Below are positions 23,812-33,314 of a stretch of DNA of 51,823 bases, one piece after another; the first letter of the stretch is position 1, and each line of letters begins with the position of its first letter. The notes beneath the pieces are model-generated. The model worked only from the letters and a program-made list of their open reading frames with translations. It made no database searches and was not told where the DNA came from. The DNA is from an uncultured Clostridia bacterium (GTDB taxonomy: Bacteria > Bacillota > Clostridia > Oscillospirales > CAG-382), in contig CANQTR010000004.1 in NCBI GenBank assembly GCA_947626805.1, positions 1 to 51,823 on the forward strand, given 5' to 3'. Made by a program: the position numbers and the translations under genes.

Positions 23812-25188
23812 ATGAAACTTATCTACGGAGTCAAGGACAAACCCAAGTTCGGGCAGTTGATCGTTTTCGCGATTCAGCAACTGCTCGCCATCATGGCGGC
23901 GACGCTGGTCGTCCCGGTCATCACGAACGGCACGGCGAAGCTGACCGGCGCGAACGCGATGAGCACGGCGGCGGCGCTGCTCGGCGCCGGTCTCGGCACG
24001 TTGGTCTATGTGCTGTTCACGAAGGCAAAAAGCCCGGTGTTCCTCGGTTCGTCGTTCGCGTTCCTCGGTTCGATGGCGGCGGCGTTCGCGGGGGCGGTGT
24101 CGGTGCAGGTCGGCTACGTCGGCTTGATTCTCGGCGCGGTGTTCGCGGGGCTGGTGTACGTGGTGATTGCGCTGATTGTCAAGCTGGTCGGCTCCGGTTG
24201 GGTCAATAAGTTAATGCCCGCCGTGGTCATCGGACCGACGGTCGCCATCATCGGGTTGTCGCTCGCCGGAAACGCCGTCGGGGATTTGACCTCCGGCGGG
24301 GTGGAAGGCACTTCCGTCTACGTCGCGCTGGTTTGCGGACTGGTGACGCTCGCGGTGACCATGCTCTGCTCGACCTTCGGAAAGAAGATGGCGCGGCTCA
24401 TTCCGTTCATCATCGGCATTCTCGCCGGGTACGCCGTCGCTTGCGTTTTCACGGTTATCGGCAACGTCGCGGAGATTGATTCGCTCAAGGTCATCGATTT
24501 TACCCCGTTCCAGAACCTGCTGACCGACGGGAAAGTGACGCTCAACACCTTCGTTTCCGTCCCGGCGATGACGTTCGTGACCGCTTTCAAGGGCGTCAAG
24601 GACCTCGACGCCGCCTATGTCGGCACGATTGCCGTCGCGTACATACCGGTCGCGCTCGTGGTCTTTGCGGAACACATCGCCGACCACAAGAACATCTCCT
24701 CCATCATCGAGACCGACCTGCTTGAGGACCCCGGTCTGCACCGGACCCTGCTCGGCGACGGCGTCGGCTCCATGGTGGGCGCCTTCTTCGGCGGCTGCCC
24801 GAACACGACCTACGGCGAATCCGTCGGTTGCGTCGCGATTACCCGCAACGCTTCCGTCGCGACCATCGTTGCGGCGGCTATCGGCGCGATTCTCATCTCG
24901 TTCGTCAACCCGTTCGTGGCGTTCGTCAACTCCATTCCGTCCTGCGTCATGGGCGGCGTGTGCATGGCGCTCTACGGTTTCATCGCCGTTTCCGGTCTGA
25001 AAATGCTCCAGAAGGTGGACCTCGAACGGAACGAGAACCTGTTCACGGCGTCGGTCATCTTCATCGCCGGTATCGGCGGGCTGACCGTCAGCTTCGGCAA
25101 GGTGACCATCACGTCCATCGCTTGCGCGCTGATTCTCGGAATCCTGACGAACCTCATGCTTTCCCGCAAAAACCGCAAGGACGACTGA
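23812..25188 (+). CDS. uraA: Uracil/xanthine permease (NCS2 family)
   Basis: Imports nucleobase, most likely uracil given the next gene. The 458-residue protein has about 14 membrane segments. Family landmarks include FAIQQLLAIMAATLVVP at the N-terminus, VFAEHIADHKNISSI and the NCS2 signature region GGCPNTTYGESVGCVAITR. The start is ATG 23812 (MKLIYGVKDKPKFG) after GAGAGGA; the 13-residue extension upstream has no site. upp follows 15 bp later, giving an uptake-salvage operon. Confidence 0.93.
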   Translation: MKLIYGVKDKPKFGQLIVFAIQQLLAIMAATLVVPVITNGTAKLTGANAMSTAAALLGAGLGTLVYVLFTKAKSPVFLGSSFAFLGSMAAAFAGAVSVQVGYVGLILGAVFAGLVYVVIALIVKLVGSGWVNKLMPAVVIGPTVAIIGLSLAGNAVGDLTSGGVEGTSVYVALVCGLVTLAVTMLCSTFGKKMARLIPFIIGILAGYAVACVFTVIGNVAEIDSLKVIDFTPFQNLLTDGKVTLNTFVSVPAMTFVTAFKGVKDLDAAYVGTIAVAYIPVALVVFAEHIADHKNISSIIETDLLEDPGLHRTLLGDGVGSMVGAFFGGCPNTTYGESVGCVAITRNASVATIVAAAIGAILISFVNPFVAFVNSIPSCVMGGVCMALYGFIAVSGLKMLQKVDLERNENLFTASVIFIAGIGGLTVSFGKVTITSIACALILGILTNLMLSRKNRKDD

Positions 25189-25203
25189 GAAAGGAAAACC
25201 ATC

Positions 25204-25833
25204 ATGGCGCAACTGCATATCATCGACCACCCGCTGATTCAGCATAAACTCACCATCATGCGCAGCCGCAAGACCGGCTCGAAGGACTTCCGCGAACTGT
25301 TGCGCGAAATCGCGATGCTCATGGGCTACGAGATTACGCGCGACCTCCCGCTGGAGGACGTCCGCATCGAGACCCCGCTCTGCCCGATGAACGCGAAGAA
25401 AATTTCCGGTAAAAAGCTCGCAATCGTCCCGATTTTGCGGGCGGGTATCGGCATGGTGGACGGGTTGCTCTCGCTCGTTCCGGTCGCCCGCGTCGGGCAC
25501 ATCGGATTGTATCGCGACCCGGAAACGCACCAGCCGGTCGAATACTACTGCAAACTACCGCCGGACGTGGCGGAGCGGACGGTCATTCTCGTCGACCCGA
25601 TGCTCGCGACCGGCGGGAGCGCGTCCGACGCGCTCTGCAAACTCAAGGAACGCGGCGTGACGGACATTCGGCTGATGTGCCTCGTCGGCGCGCCGGAAGG
25701 CGTCGCGAAGGTGCAGGCGGACCACCCGGACGTGCCGATTTATCTCGCCGCGCTGGATGAAAAACTCAACGAGAACGCGTACATTCTGCCCGGTCTCGGC
25801 GACGCCGGGGACCGCATTTTCGGCACCATTTGA
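25204..25833 (+). CDS. upp: Uracil phosphoribosyltransferase
   Basis: Makes UMP from uracil and PRPP. The full-length 209-residue protein starts with [17 protein letters not shown]. The PRPP-binding loop is [15 protein letters not shown] and the uracil-binding C-terminus reads [14 protein letters not shown]. It sits 15 bp after the permease with the site AGGAAAACC, and works directly with it to trap imported uracil as nucleotide. Confidence 0.97.
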   Translation: MAQLHIIDHPLIQHKLTIMRSRKTGSKDFRELLREIAMLMGYEITRDLPLEDVRIETPLCPMNAKKISGKKLAIVPILRAGIGMVDGLLSLVPVARVGHIGLYRDPETHQPVEYYCKLPPDVAERTVILVDPMLATGGSASDALCKLKERGVTDIRLMCLVGAPEGVAKVQADHPDVPIYLAALDEKLNENAYILPGLGDAGDRIFGTI

Positions 25834-25942
25834 CCTTGCCCGCCCGTTTCGCGTTGCGGCGGGACGGAGAACGGTTCTTTGGGGGGACGGCGGACTTTTC
25901 CGCGCGTCCCCTGTTTCTTTTCTGGACAGAAAGGAGTTCGAT

Positions 25943-27313
25943 ATGGGTATCAACGACAACCTCCCGGCGGCATTTCGGGAGCGCATGGCGGGGCTTTTGG
26001 GGGCGGACGGACCGCGGTTCTTCGCGTCCTACGCGTCGGCGGCGGAACGGGCGCTGTTCGTGCCCGCCGGGCGGTGTTCTTCGGAGGCGTTCGGGCGTAT
26101 CTGCCCGTTTCCGGTCGAGCGCATCCCGTACCTGCCGGGGGCGTACCGGTTCGACTGCCCGTCGCCGGGGAACCAGCCCCTGCACCACGCGGGGGCGTTC
26201 TATGTGCAGGACCCGTCGGCGATGGCGACGGTGAGCGCCGCGCCGCTCAAGCCCGGCATGAAATGTCTCGACCTGTGCGCCGCGCCGGGCGGAAAGTCCG
26301 TTCAGCTCGCGTCGGGGGTCGGCTGTTACGAAGGCGGGGCGGGGTTTTTGGTGTCCAACGAGATACAGCCCGCCCGCTGCAAGGTGCTTTGCGGCAACCT
26401 CGAACGCATGGGGTTCGCGAACCTGCTCGTGACCAACGCGGACGCGAAACGGCTTGCGGCGTGGTACCCGTCGTACTTCGACCTCGTGCTGGTGGACGCG
26501 CCCTGCTCCGGCGAAGGGATGTTCCGCAAGGACCCGGCGGCAATCGCCGAATGGTCGCCGTCCGCCCCGGCGTACTGCGCGAAACGGCAGGCGATGTTGC
26601 TCGCGGAGGCGGCGAAAACCGTTGCGCCCGGCGGATTCCTGCTCTATTCGACCTGCACATTTGCCCCGGAGGAGAACGAGCGGGTCGTCCTCGCGTTCCT
26701 CGACGCGCACCCGTCGTTTGCCCCGTGCGAGGTCCCGGAGGGCTTGCGCGCCGTCACGGCGGCGGGGGTCGGTCTGCCGTCCGCGCGGCGGTGGTACCCG
26801 CATATCGCGCCCGGCGAGGGGCAGTTCTTCGCGTTGCTTCGGCGCGAACCCGGCGGCGAGCCGTCCGCCCCGCTGTTCCCGGACGCGCGGTCGCCGCTCA
26901 CGGCGGAGGAAGCGTACGCCGTGCAGGAGTTCCTCGCGGACACGCTCCTTTCGCACGCGGACCTGTCGCTCTGTGCGCTCGGGCGCGCGCGGCGAATCGC
27001 GGTCTGCCCGTTCCCGGTGCCGCCGGAGAACGTGTTCGCCGCCGGGGTGACGCTCGGGACGGTCGAAAAAGGGCGGCTCGTGCCGCACCATCAGTTGTTC
27101 AAGGCGTTCTCCGAGCGGTTCGCGCGGAAAATCGAACTGCCACCCGACGACCCGCGCGTCGCCGCGTACCTTTCCGGCGCGGAGATTCCGTGCGACGTTT
27201 CCGGGTCCGGCTGGGCTGTCGTCACCCTCGCCGGGCTGCCCCTCGGCGGCGCCAAGGTGTCGAACGGCGTCGCGAAAAACCACTACCCGAAGGGCTTGCG
27301 ACTTCACGCGTAG
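25943..27313 (+). CDS. rsmF: 16S rRNA m5C methyltransferase, RsmF/NSUN type
   Basis: A SAM-dependent RNA cytosine-C5 methyltransferase of 456 residues. The SAM motif is CLDLCAAPGGKSVQLAS, motif IV holds the PCSGEGMFRKD cysteine and motif VI is YSTCTFAPEENE; together these give the two-cysteine RNA m5C mechanism. The C-terminal extension with a PUA-like end (HYPKGLRL) fits the RsmF/YebU subgroup, whose E. coli member acts on C1407. The start is ATG 25943 after AAGGAG. A repeat element follows the stop at once. Confidence 0.9.
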   Translation: MGINDNLPAAFRERMAGLLGADGPRFFASYASAAERALFVPAGRCSSEAFGRICPFPVERIPYLPGAYRFDCPSPGNQPLHHAGAFYVQDPSAMATVSAAPLKPGMKCLDLCAAPGGKSVQLASGVGCYEGGAGFLVSNEIQPARCKVLCGNLERMGFANLLVTNADAKRLAAWYPSYFDLVLVDAPCSGEGMFRKDPAAIAEWSPSAPAYCAKRQAMLLAEAAKTVAPGGFLLYSTCTFAPEENERVVLAFLDAHPSFAPCEVPEGLRAVTAAGVGLPSARRWYPHIAPGEGQFFALLRREPGGEPSAPLFPDARSPLTAEEAYAVQEFLADTLLSHADLSLCALGRARRIAVCPFPVPPENVFAAGVTLGTVEKGRLVPHHQLFKAFSERFARKIELPPDDPRVAAYLSGAEIPCDVSGSGWAVVTLAGLPLGGAKVSNGVAKNHYPKGLRLHA

Positions 27314-27752
27314 GGGGTGCGCGGGCACAAAGGGGTACGAGGGGGTACGGTGGGGGAACTCGTCCCCCCACACCCCCCGTAGCGCGAATTTCCCGGCTAC
27401 GCCGGCAAATTCGAGGGGTGAAAAAACAAGATTCAGCCTCCCTGCCTCGGGGTTTGCGCGCTGTGCTTGCTCGCTCGGGTTTTTACCGTCCTGCCTTGAA
27501 ATTTGCGTTCGGTGCCCTCTCGATTTTACCTTCGCGACCCGCATTTCGCCTGCTCCCGCAAAGCGCTCGCTCGCACCCAATTTGCGTTTTTTGTTTCGCG
27601 GAGGGGTACGTTTGGGGGTGCCAACACCCCCAAGCCCCCTAACGCGCATTCGACTGCCGTCGAATGCGGGAGGGCAGACAACATTCCGCCTCCCTGCCTT
27701 AGGGGCGTCGATTAGAAATCGTAAAAATAAAATAAAAAAGGAAGTGTTGTCC
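27314..27752. repeat. 3'-flanking modular repeat after rsmF
   Basis: A direct-orientation element starts at the stop: GGTACGAGG units, hairpin 1 at 27350-27371, hairpin 2 at 27385-27413 (CGAATTT..AAATTCG with inner CCGGC-tac-GCCGG), then the GCCTCCCTGCCTCGGGGTTT module. A second hairpin pair follows: TTGGGGGTG-ccaa-CACCCCCAA (27612-27633) and CGCATTCGAC-tgcc-GTCGAATGCG (27645-27668). No gene is supported. Confidence 0.8.
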
Positions 27753-29045
27753 ATGAAGAAGGAAGAATTTGAAACCTATTACGTTCATGCCAAGTCCGAA
27801 CCGATTCCGCCGGAGCGGATTGAACCGTTGCGACACCTGAAACCGCAAGGACCGACCGAACCGACCGACGGCGAAAAACACATTTCCCGCGGGGAAGCGG
27901 CGGAGGACATCGGGCTGTTCTTTGAACTGCTTCGGTACAACTACGCGGGGTATGCGTATTACCGGGATAAGGTGGATTTTTCCGCCGTGGAGCGGGAACT
28001 GCTCGACGGGCTCCCGGCGGACGGCACGACCGCGCGGGCGCTCCTGCACGCCATACATTCCGCCCTTTTTCCGTTCCTCAACGACAGCCACTTTACCTTA
28101 AAAGCGGGCGAGGAATATGCATCCTTTCAAAAACTCTTCAATGCGTTCTTCACCGGGCTGGTTCTCGCGCCGGACGGGGAGGACTATACCGTCGTGAACG
28201 GCACGGACGCCGTCCCGGCGGGGCGGAAATTCTCCGGGCAGGAGGTTTCCCCCTACCTTTTTGAAACGCTGCCGACGCCGGACGGGGAAAAACGGTATTT
28301 GCTCGGCGTGTATACGGATAATCCGGTCGAAAGTCTTTCCGTCGGCGGGACGGAACTGCCGCTCCACCGTTGTCGGACGGACAGTTGGCAGGCTGATTGC
28401 GATTATTTCGCACGCATGGAGAACGGCATTCCCATCGTGCATCACGGGAATTATAGAAACGAAAGCCTCCAATGGAATTACGAGCGCTTCCGCCGAATGG
28501 GAGAGTTGTTCCGGGACGCGCCGGAACTGATTTTCTCCCTCCTTTCCAACAGCGGCGGGAACAGCAATTACCCGATGCACTTCATCGAAGGATTGAACGG
28601 AAATGCGTGCTGGGAGATCGCTTGCGCCGTCGTCCAAAGTCCGTTGCTGACCGACGGCAAAAACGAGCCGGTCAAAACCTACAGGATCGAAGATAGCGAG
28701 GCGTCGGACCCCTCCAAAGGCACCTACGATGGGACGCTCTACGTTTTGATGAATAAATACGTCGCTTCCTCCGGCGAAGCGGCGCTCAAGTACGCTTCGA
28801 GCGTGCGAAACGTCAAGTTCATCGGAAGCGCGTCGATGGGGTGCGGGCAGTTCGGGGAAATTCTCCGCTATCGCCTGCCGCATTCCGGTGTTTATGTGTG
28901 GATGGGGTATAAGGTTTTCAATATGAACGGCTTCGAGGAGGGAAAGGGGATTCTGCCGGACTACTGGTTGGACGAGGACGACCCGATTTCCGCGCTCAAG
29001 ACGTATCTGCTCGCGAAGAATGCCGCGCAAAACCCGAACGTATGA
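27753..29045 (+). CDS. S41-like (tail-specific) peptidase, no signal peptide
   Basis: A 430-residue protein with a C-terminal S41-type catalytic region. YVLMNKYVASSGEAALKYAS carries the probable nucleophile Ser in the family's ASS-E motif, followed by IGSASMGCGQ. SLLSNSGGNSNYPMHFIE resembles the substrate-groove strand (usually DLRGNGGG). There is no PDZ domain, signal peptide or membrane segment, unlike classic CtpA, so it is probably cytoplasmic. The start is ATG 27753 after AAGGAAG. It is isolated between two large repeat elements and its codon use is somewhat less GC-rich than neighbours. The substrate is unknown. Confidence 0.8.
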   Translation: MKKEEFETYYVHAKSEPIPPERIEPLRHLKPQGPTEPTDGEKHISRGEAAEDIGLFFELLRYNYAGYAYYRDKVDFSAVERELLDGLPADGTTARALLHAIHSALFPFLNDSHFTLKAGEEYASFQKLFNAFFTGLVLAPDGEDYTVVNGTDAVPAGRKFSGQEVSPYLFETLPTPDGEKRYLLGVYTDNPVESLSVGGTELPLHRCRTDSWQADCDYFARMENGIPIVHHGNYRNESLQWNYERFRRMGELFRDAPELIFSLLSNSGGNSNYPMHFIEGLNGNACWEIACAVVQSPLLTDGKNEPVKTYRIEDSEASDPSKGTYDGTLYVLMNKYVASSGEAALKYASSVRNVKFIGSASMGCGQFGEILRYRLPHSGVYVWMGYKVFNMNGFEEGKGILPDYWLDEDDPISALKTYLLAKNAAQNPNV

Positions 29046-29967
29046 CCCCGTATGTGGGTACGAGGGGGACGAAGAGTACGGTGGGGGAACTCGTCCCCCC
29101 ACACCCCCCGTAGCGCGAATTTCCCGGCTACGCCGGCAAATTCGAGGGGTTTTTAGATAAAATTCCGCTTCTCTGCCTCGGGATTTGCGTTCGGTGTTTG
29201 TTCGCTCGGGTTTTTTACCGCCCTGCCTCGGGGTTTTCGTTCGGTGTTTGTTCGCTCGGGTTTTTTACCGCCCTGCCTCGGGGTTTTCGTTCGGTGCCCT
29301 CTCGATTTTGCCTTCGCGACCCGCATTTCGCCTGCTCCGACGGTCCGCATTTGCGAACCGCCCTCGCTCGCACCCAATCCGCGTTTGTTTTTCGTGGAGG
29401 GGTACGTTTGGGGGTGCCGGCACCCACAAGCACCCTATGTTTGGGAATATATAAAAGGAAGGTACAAGTCAGAACCTTCCTTCTTTTCTTTTACGGACTT
29501 CCCGTTACCCCCAAGGTCTGTAGGTTGCTATCGCAACCAGCGCCCCCAATTGACCGCTCTGCCGTGAATCCAAAAACGCGGATTGAGTGCGGGCGAGGGC
29601 GGTTCAAAAACGCGGCTCGCCGAATTTCTTCACGTTATTTGGGTGCGAGCGAGGACGGTTCGCAAATGCGGACCGTCGGAGCAGGCAAAATGCGGGTCGC
29701 GAAGGTAAAATCGAGGGGGCACCGAACGCAAACCCCGAGGCGGGGCGGTAAAAAAACCGAGCAAGCACCGAACGAAAACCCCGAGGCGGGGCGGTAAAAA
29801 AACCGAGCAAGCACCGAACGAAAACCCCGAGGCAGGGAGGCGGAATTTTATCTAAAACCCCTCGAATTTACCGGCGTAGCCGGGAAATTCGCGCTACGGG
29901 GGTGTGGGGGTAGTTACTACCCCCACCGTACTCCTCGTCCCCCTCTGTACCCCTCTGTACCCCGTTG
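29046..29967. repeat. Converging pair of 3'-flanking modular repeats
   Basis: A direct element follows the S41 stop, with hairpin 1 at 29081-29102 and hairpin 2 at 29116-29144. It includes about two exact copies of a 50-bp unit (CTCGGGGTTTTCGTTCGGTG, 29190-29290). An inverted element ends at the next gene's stop, with hairpin 1 at 29904-29926 (GTGGGGGTAG/CTACCCCCAC). A central segment with AAGGTCTGTAGGTTGCTATC (about 29513) separates them. Arg/Pro-rich ORFs here are not genes. Confidence 0.8.
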
Positions 29968-31215
29968 TCAGCAGGTAAACAAACCGTACGGACCGCGGTC
30001 GGCGTCGGGGAACTCGGTACGCAACACCCAGCGACCGCCGGTAAAATCGGGAATCGCGACGGGCGCGCCGCCCATCGCGGCGGAATCGCCGGAAAGCGGC
30101 GTAATGCAAAGGAGCGTCGCGGTGTCGTAGGTGTCGATTGGCGGCACGAGCCCGTTCAGAACGCTGTCAAAGAACGCGTTGTAGACCAGCCAGTCGATGC
30201 CGTCGTGCCCGCCGATGGGGTCCTTGCGGTACTCCCGCCAAATCGGGTGCTCGTACCGCTCGGCGTAGCCCTCGGCGTTGCCGGCGACCTTGACGACGTT
30301 ATCGAACTCCGGCTCGCCGTCCATATGGATATAATCCCCGTCCTCGCAATACATGCCCTTCGTGCCGCGGACGGTGAACCCACGCGAATACATCCGCGGG
30401 AGGGTCGTATCCAGCGTCAGGACGATGGTCTGCCCGTTGGCGCATTTGATGACCGTCGTCGTCACGTCGCCCTGATTGAAGGTTTTCTCGGCGAGCGGGC
30501 TGTCCTGCCGGTGCTCGCGGACGTAGGCGCGCATGCCGAACGCTCCGGACGTGACCGTGTTGAGCGTCAGCATACGGTTTCCGTGGTTGATGTCCAGCAC
30601 CGCCATGATGGGTCCCAGTTCGTGCGTCGGGTAGTTTTCACAGTTGCGAAGGAGGTAATTCCGTTGCCGGTAGTGGCGGTTGACGTCGCCGTTGCCGATT
30701 TCGGCGCGCAAATCGTGCAGGTAGCCCCCGGCGCAATGGACAATCTCGCCGAATACCCCCTGCCGCACCATATGCAGCGCCATCAACTCCCGCCTGCCGT
30801 AACAGCAGTTCTCCAACAGCATACAGTGCACGCCGGTCTCCTCGTAGGTACGGACCAGCCGCCAGCAGTCCTCGACCGTGTACGCGCCGCCGACCTCCAT
30901 GCCGACCGGAATCCCCGCGCGCATCGCCTCGACGGCAATCCCGACGTGACTCTCCCACGCCGAAAGGACCAAAAGCGCTTGCGGACGGGACGCGATGACC
31001 TCGCGGTAATCCCGCGTGCAGAGCGGACGCGCGCCGGTTTGCGCCTCCACGCGGTCCGCGACGCTCTTCGCGCGGTCGTCGTACACGTCGCACACGGCGG
31101 TCAGCGCGAGTTTCCCGCGTTTGACCAACGGCAAAAGCACCGTATCCACGATGCCGCCGCCCCGCACGCCGAGCCCGACCACCCCGACGTGGAGCGGTGA
31201 ATGTTTCTGTTCCAT
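29968..31215 (-). CDS. Gfo/Idh/MocA oxidoreductase, GH109-like
   Basis: A 415-residue NAD(P)-dependent sugar oxidoreductase-fold protein. The N-terminal Rossmann motif is VGVVGLGVRGGG, followed by ALLVLSAWESHVGIAVEAM and MLLENCCYGRRELMALHMVR. The LENC-YGR stretch, GGYLHDLRAEIG and NYPTHELGPIMAVLDIN closely match family GH109, where NAD-assisted hydrolysis removes alpha-N-acetylgalactosamine. Substrate specificity is an inference. There is no signal peptide. The start is ATG 31215, 8 nt after GAGGG. It is monocistronic. Confidence 0.85.
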   Translation of the reverse strand: MEQKHSPLHVGVVGLGVRGGGIVDTVLLPLVKRGKLALTAVCDVYDDRAKSVADRVEAQTGARPLCTRDYREVIASRPQALLVLSAWESHVGIAVEAMRAGIPVGMEVGGAYTVEDCWRLVRTYEETGVHCMLLENCCYGRRELMALHMVRQGVFGEIVHCAGGYLHDLRAEIGNGDVNRHYRQRNYLLRNCENYPTHELGPIMAVLDINHGNRMLTLNTVTSGAFGMRAYVREHRQDSPLAEKTFNQGDVTTTVIKCANGQTIVLTLDTTLPRMYSRGFTVRGTKGMYCEDGDYIHMDGEPEFDNVVKVAGNAEGYAERYEHPIWREYRKDPIGGHDGIDWLVYNAFFDSVLNGLVPPIDTYDTATLLCITPLSGDSAAMGGAPVAIPDFTGGRWVLRTEFPDADRGPYGLFTC

Positions 31216-31250
31216 AGGTAATTCCCTCTCTTTCGGATTTCAACACCCAA

Positions 31251-31279
31251 ATGATAACACACCCGACCCGGTTTGTCAA
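31251..31279 (-). promoter_or_regulatory. Promoter for the GH109-like gene
   Basis: TTGACA (31279-31274), 17 bp, TATCAT (31256-31251), read leftward. Confidence 0.75.
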
Positions 31280-31341
31280 CCGTTTTTTCGCACGCGGCGG
31301 GCGCGAAGAAAAATTTTTTGCCGAAAAATTCCGTTACCCCC

Positions 31342-31370
31342 TTTACTTTAGCGCCGTTTTGTTGTAAAAT
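31342..31370 (+). promoter_or_regulatory. Promoter of the aro operon
   Basis: TTTACT (31342-31347), 17 bp, TAAAAT (31365-31370). No attenuator or T-box is seen in the 45-nt leader. Confidence 0.6.
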
Positions 31371-31414
31371 TAGGATGTATCACTATCTATCGAGAGAGAA
31401 AGAGAGAAACAGTC

Positions 31415-32314
31415 ATGACGCTTTTGGTAATGGCGGCCGGACTGGGGAGCCGCTACGGCGGGCTCAAGCAAATGGACCCGGTCGGCCCGAACGGGGAATT
31501 CATTTTGGACTATACCGTGTACGACGCGGTGCGCGCCGGTTTCGACCGGGTGATTTTCGTGATTCGGCCGGAAAACGAGCAGGCGTTCCGCGAAACGCTC
31601 GGCGACCGTATCGCGTCGCGGCACGGGGGGCGCGTGGAGGTGCGGTACGCGTTTCAGGCGCTGTCCGACCTGCCGGCGGGATTCGCGGTCCCGGCGGGAC
31701 GGGAAAAGCAGTGGGGCACCGCCCACGCCGTGCTTGCCGCGCGGGAGCTGTTGCGCGACGAGGGGTTCGCGGTGGTCAACGCCGACGACCTCTACGGCAA
31801 GGAGACCTTCCGCCTTCTGCATAACTTCCTCGCGGACGGGACGGGGCGCGCTTGCGGCTGTATGGTCGGGTTCCCGTTGCGGAACACGATGACCGAAAAC
31901 GGCACGGTGTCCCGCGGGGTATGCGTCTGCGACGAAAACGGCAACCTGCTCGACATTTGCGAGCGCACCGAAATCGGCACGCGCCCGGACGGGAGCGCCG
32001 CCTACCGCGAGGACGGCGTCTGGCACCCGCTGGATAAGGACTGCACCGTTTCCATGAACGCGTGGGCGCTCGACGGCGGCTTCTTGCGTTCGGCGGAGGC
32101 GGGGTTCGCGGACTTTTTGCGGACGCTGAAAGACCCGCTGAAGCAGGAATACTACCTCCCGACCGCCGTCTGGGCGTACCGCAACGCATGCGGGCGTCCC
32201 TTGCGCGTCCTTCGCACGGGCGACCGCTGGTACGGCGTGACCTACCGCGAGGACCGTCCGCGGGTGGTCGAATACTTGCGCGAACAAACCGCGAACGGCG
32301 CGTATCCCTTTTGA
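31415..32314 (+). CDS. Sugar nucleotidyltransferase
   Basis: A 299-residue NTP-transferase with the nucleotide-binding signature MAAGLGSRYGGLKQMDPVGP at the N-terminus and VVNADDLYGKETF providing the metal-binding Asp pair. The fold is that of glucose-1-phosphate thymidylyl/uridylyl transferases, but the exact sugar cannot be read. The start is ATG 31415 with a purine-rich but weak site. It is the first gene of the long operon, 27 bp ahead of the ROK kinase, which suggests a sugar-activation pair preceding the aro genes. Confidence 0.88.
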   Translation: MTLLVMAAGLGSRYGGLKQMDPVGPNGEFILDYTVYDAVRAGFDRVIFVIRPENEQAFRETLGDRIASRHGGRVEVRYAFQALSDLPAGFAVPAGREKQWGTAHAVLAARELLRDEGFAVVNADDLYGKETFRLLHNFLADGTGRACGCMVGFPLRNTMTENGTVSRGVCVCDENGNLLDICERTEIGTRPDGSAAYREDGVWHPLDKDCTVSMNAWALDGGFLRSAEAGFADFLRTLKDPLKQEYYLPTAVWAYRNACGRPLRVLRTGDRWYGVTYREDRPRVVEYLREQTANGAYPF

Positions 32315-32341
32315 GGAACATCGAAAAGAAAGGAAATCTCT

Positions 32342-33271
32342 ATGAAAATCGGCATTGACCTCGGCGGCACGAACGTCGACATCGGCGCGGTGGACGACAA
32401 CTACCGTATTCTACATTCGCTCGAATTCCGCACGGCGGACTGCCGCACGCCGGAAGCACTGCAAACCATCGTCCTCGACGGCGCCCGCAAACTCATCACG
32501 GAGGCGGGACTGGACGGGGAGCACATCGACTTCATCGGCATGGGCTGTCCGGGGGAAATCGACACGGAAAAGGGCGTCGCCCTCGCCGCGGATAACCTCC
32601 CCATCGACCGTATTCCGTTCGCGAAACTGCTGTCCGACGCGTTCGGCGCCCCCGCGAAACTGGACAACGACGCGAATTGCGCCGCCTGGGGCGAATATAT
32701 GGCGGGCGTTTCGAAGGGCTACCGCAACGTCGTGACGGTCACGCTCGGCACGGGCATCGGCGGCGGCATCATCGTCGACGGGAAACTGCTGCACGGCAAG
32801 GAGAACCACGCCGGGGAAATCGGGCATATGGTCATCGATATCCACGGCAAACGGTGCGGTTGCGGCCGTATCGGCTGCTGGGAAACGGTCGCGTCCACCC
32901 GCGCGCTGACGCGGGAGGTCGAACACCAGGCGCAATACGCCCCGAACAGCCGCCTCGGCAAACTGATTGCCGCCAACGGCGGTCGCGCGAACGGAAAGAC
33001 CCTCTTCATCGCCATGAGCGAGGAGGACAATATGGCACGAAGTATCTTCAACGACTGGATTCGCTCGCTGGAGGTCGGGATGTGGAACATCATCAACATC
33101 TTCCGCCCGGACATGATTGTCATCTCCGGCGGTATCAGCAAGGAAGGCGAAACGCTGCTGCAGCCGCTCCGCGCGGCGGTCGGAAAATGCTCGACCATGA
33201 TTCGCGCCGGGCGGCTCGGCGGACAGGCGGGGCTCATCGGCGCGGCGGCGCTGGACGAACTGTCCATCTGA
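32342..33271 (+). CDS. ROK-family sugar kinase (glucokinase-like)
   Basis: A 309-residue ATP-dependent hexose kinase. It has the phosphate motif IGIDLGGTNVDIGAV, the catalytic region LDNDANCAAWGEY, TLGTGIGGGIIVDGK, and the ROK zinc site HMVIDIHGKRCGCGRIGCWE. There is no DNA-binding domain, so it is an enzyme rather than a ROK repressor. Glucose is the likeliest substrate, but N-acetylmannosamine or fructose kinases look alike. It sits between the nucleotidyltransferase (27 bp) and aroF (43 bp). Confidence 0.9.
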   Translation: MKIGIDLGGTNVDIGAVDDNYRILHSLEFRTADCRTPEALQTIVLDGARKLITEAGLDGEHIDFIGMGCPGEIDTEKGVALAADNLPIDRIPFAKLLSDAFGAPAKLDNDANCAAWGEYMAGVSKGYRNVVTVTLGTGIGGGIIVDGKLLHGKENHAGEIGHMVIDIHGKRCGCGRIGCWETVASTRALTREVEHQAQYAPNSRLGKLIAANGGRANGKTLFIAMSEEDNMARSIFNDWIRSLEVGMWNIINIFRPDMIVISGGISKEGETLLQPLRAAVGKCSTMIRAGRLGGQAGLIGAAALDELSI

Positions 33272-33314
33272 CGCGCACGAAGCGAAAAAACGTCATTCAG
33301 GAAGGAATTTCCGC

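Noticed and set aside
29185-29810. Arg/Pro-rich ORFs (for example 199 and 107 residues)
   Set aside because: They lie inside dispersed structured repeats, occur in several frames at once and lack ribosome sites.
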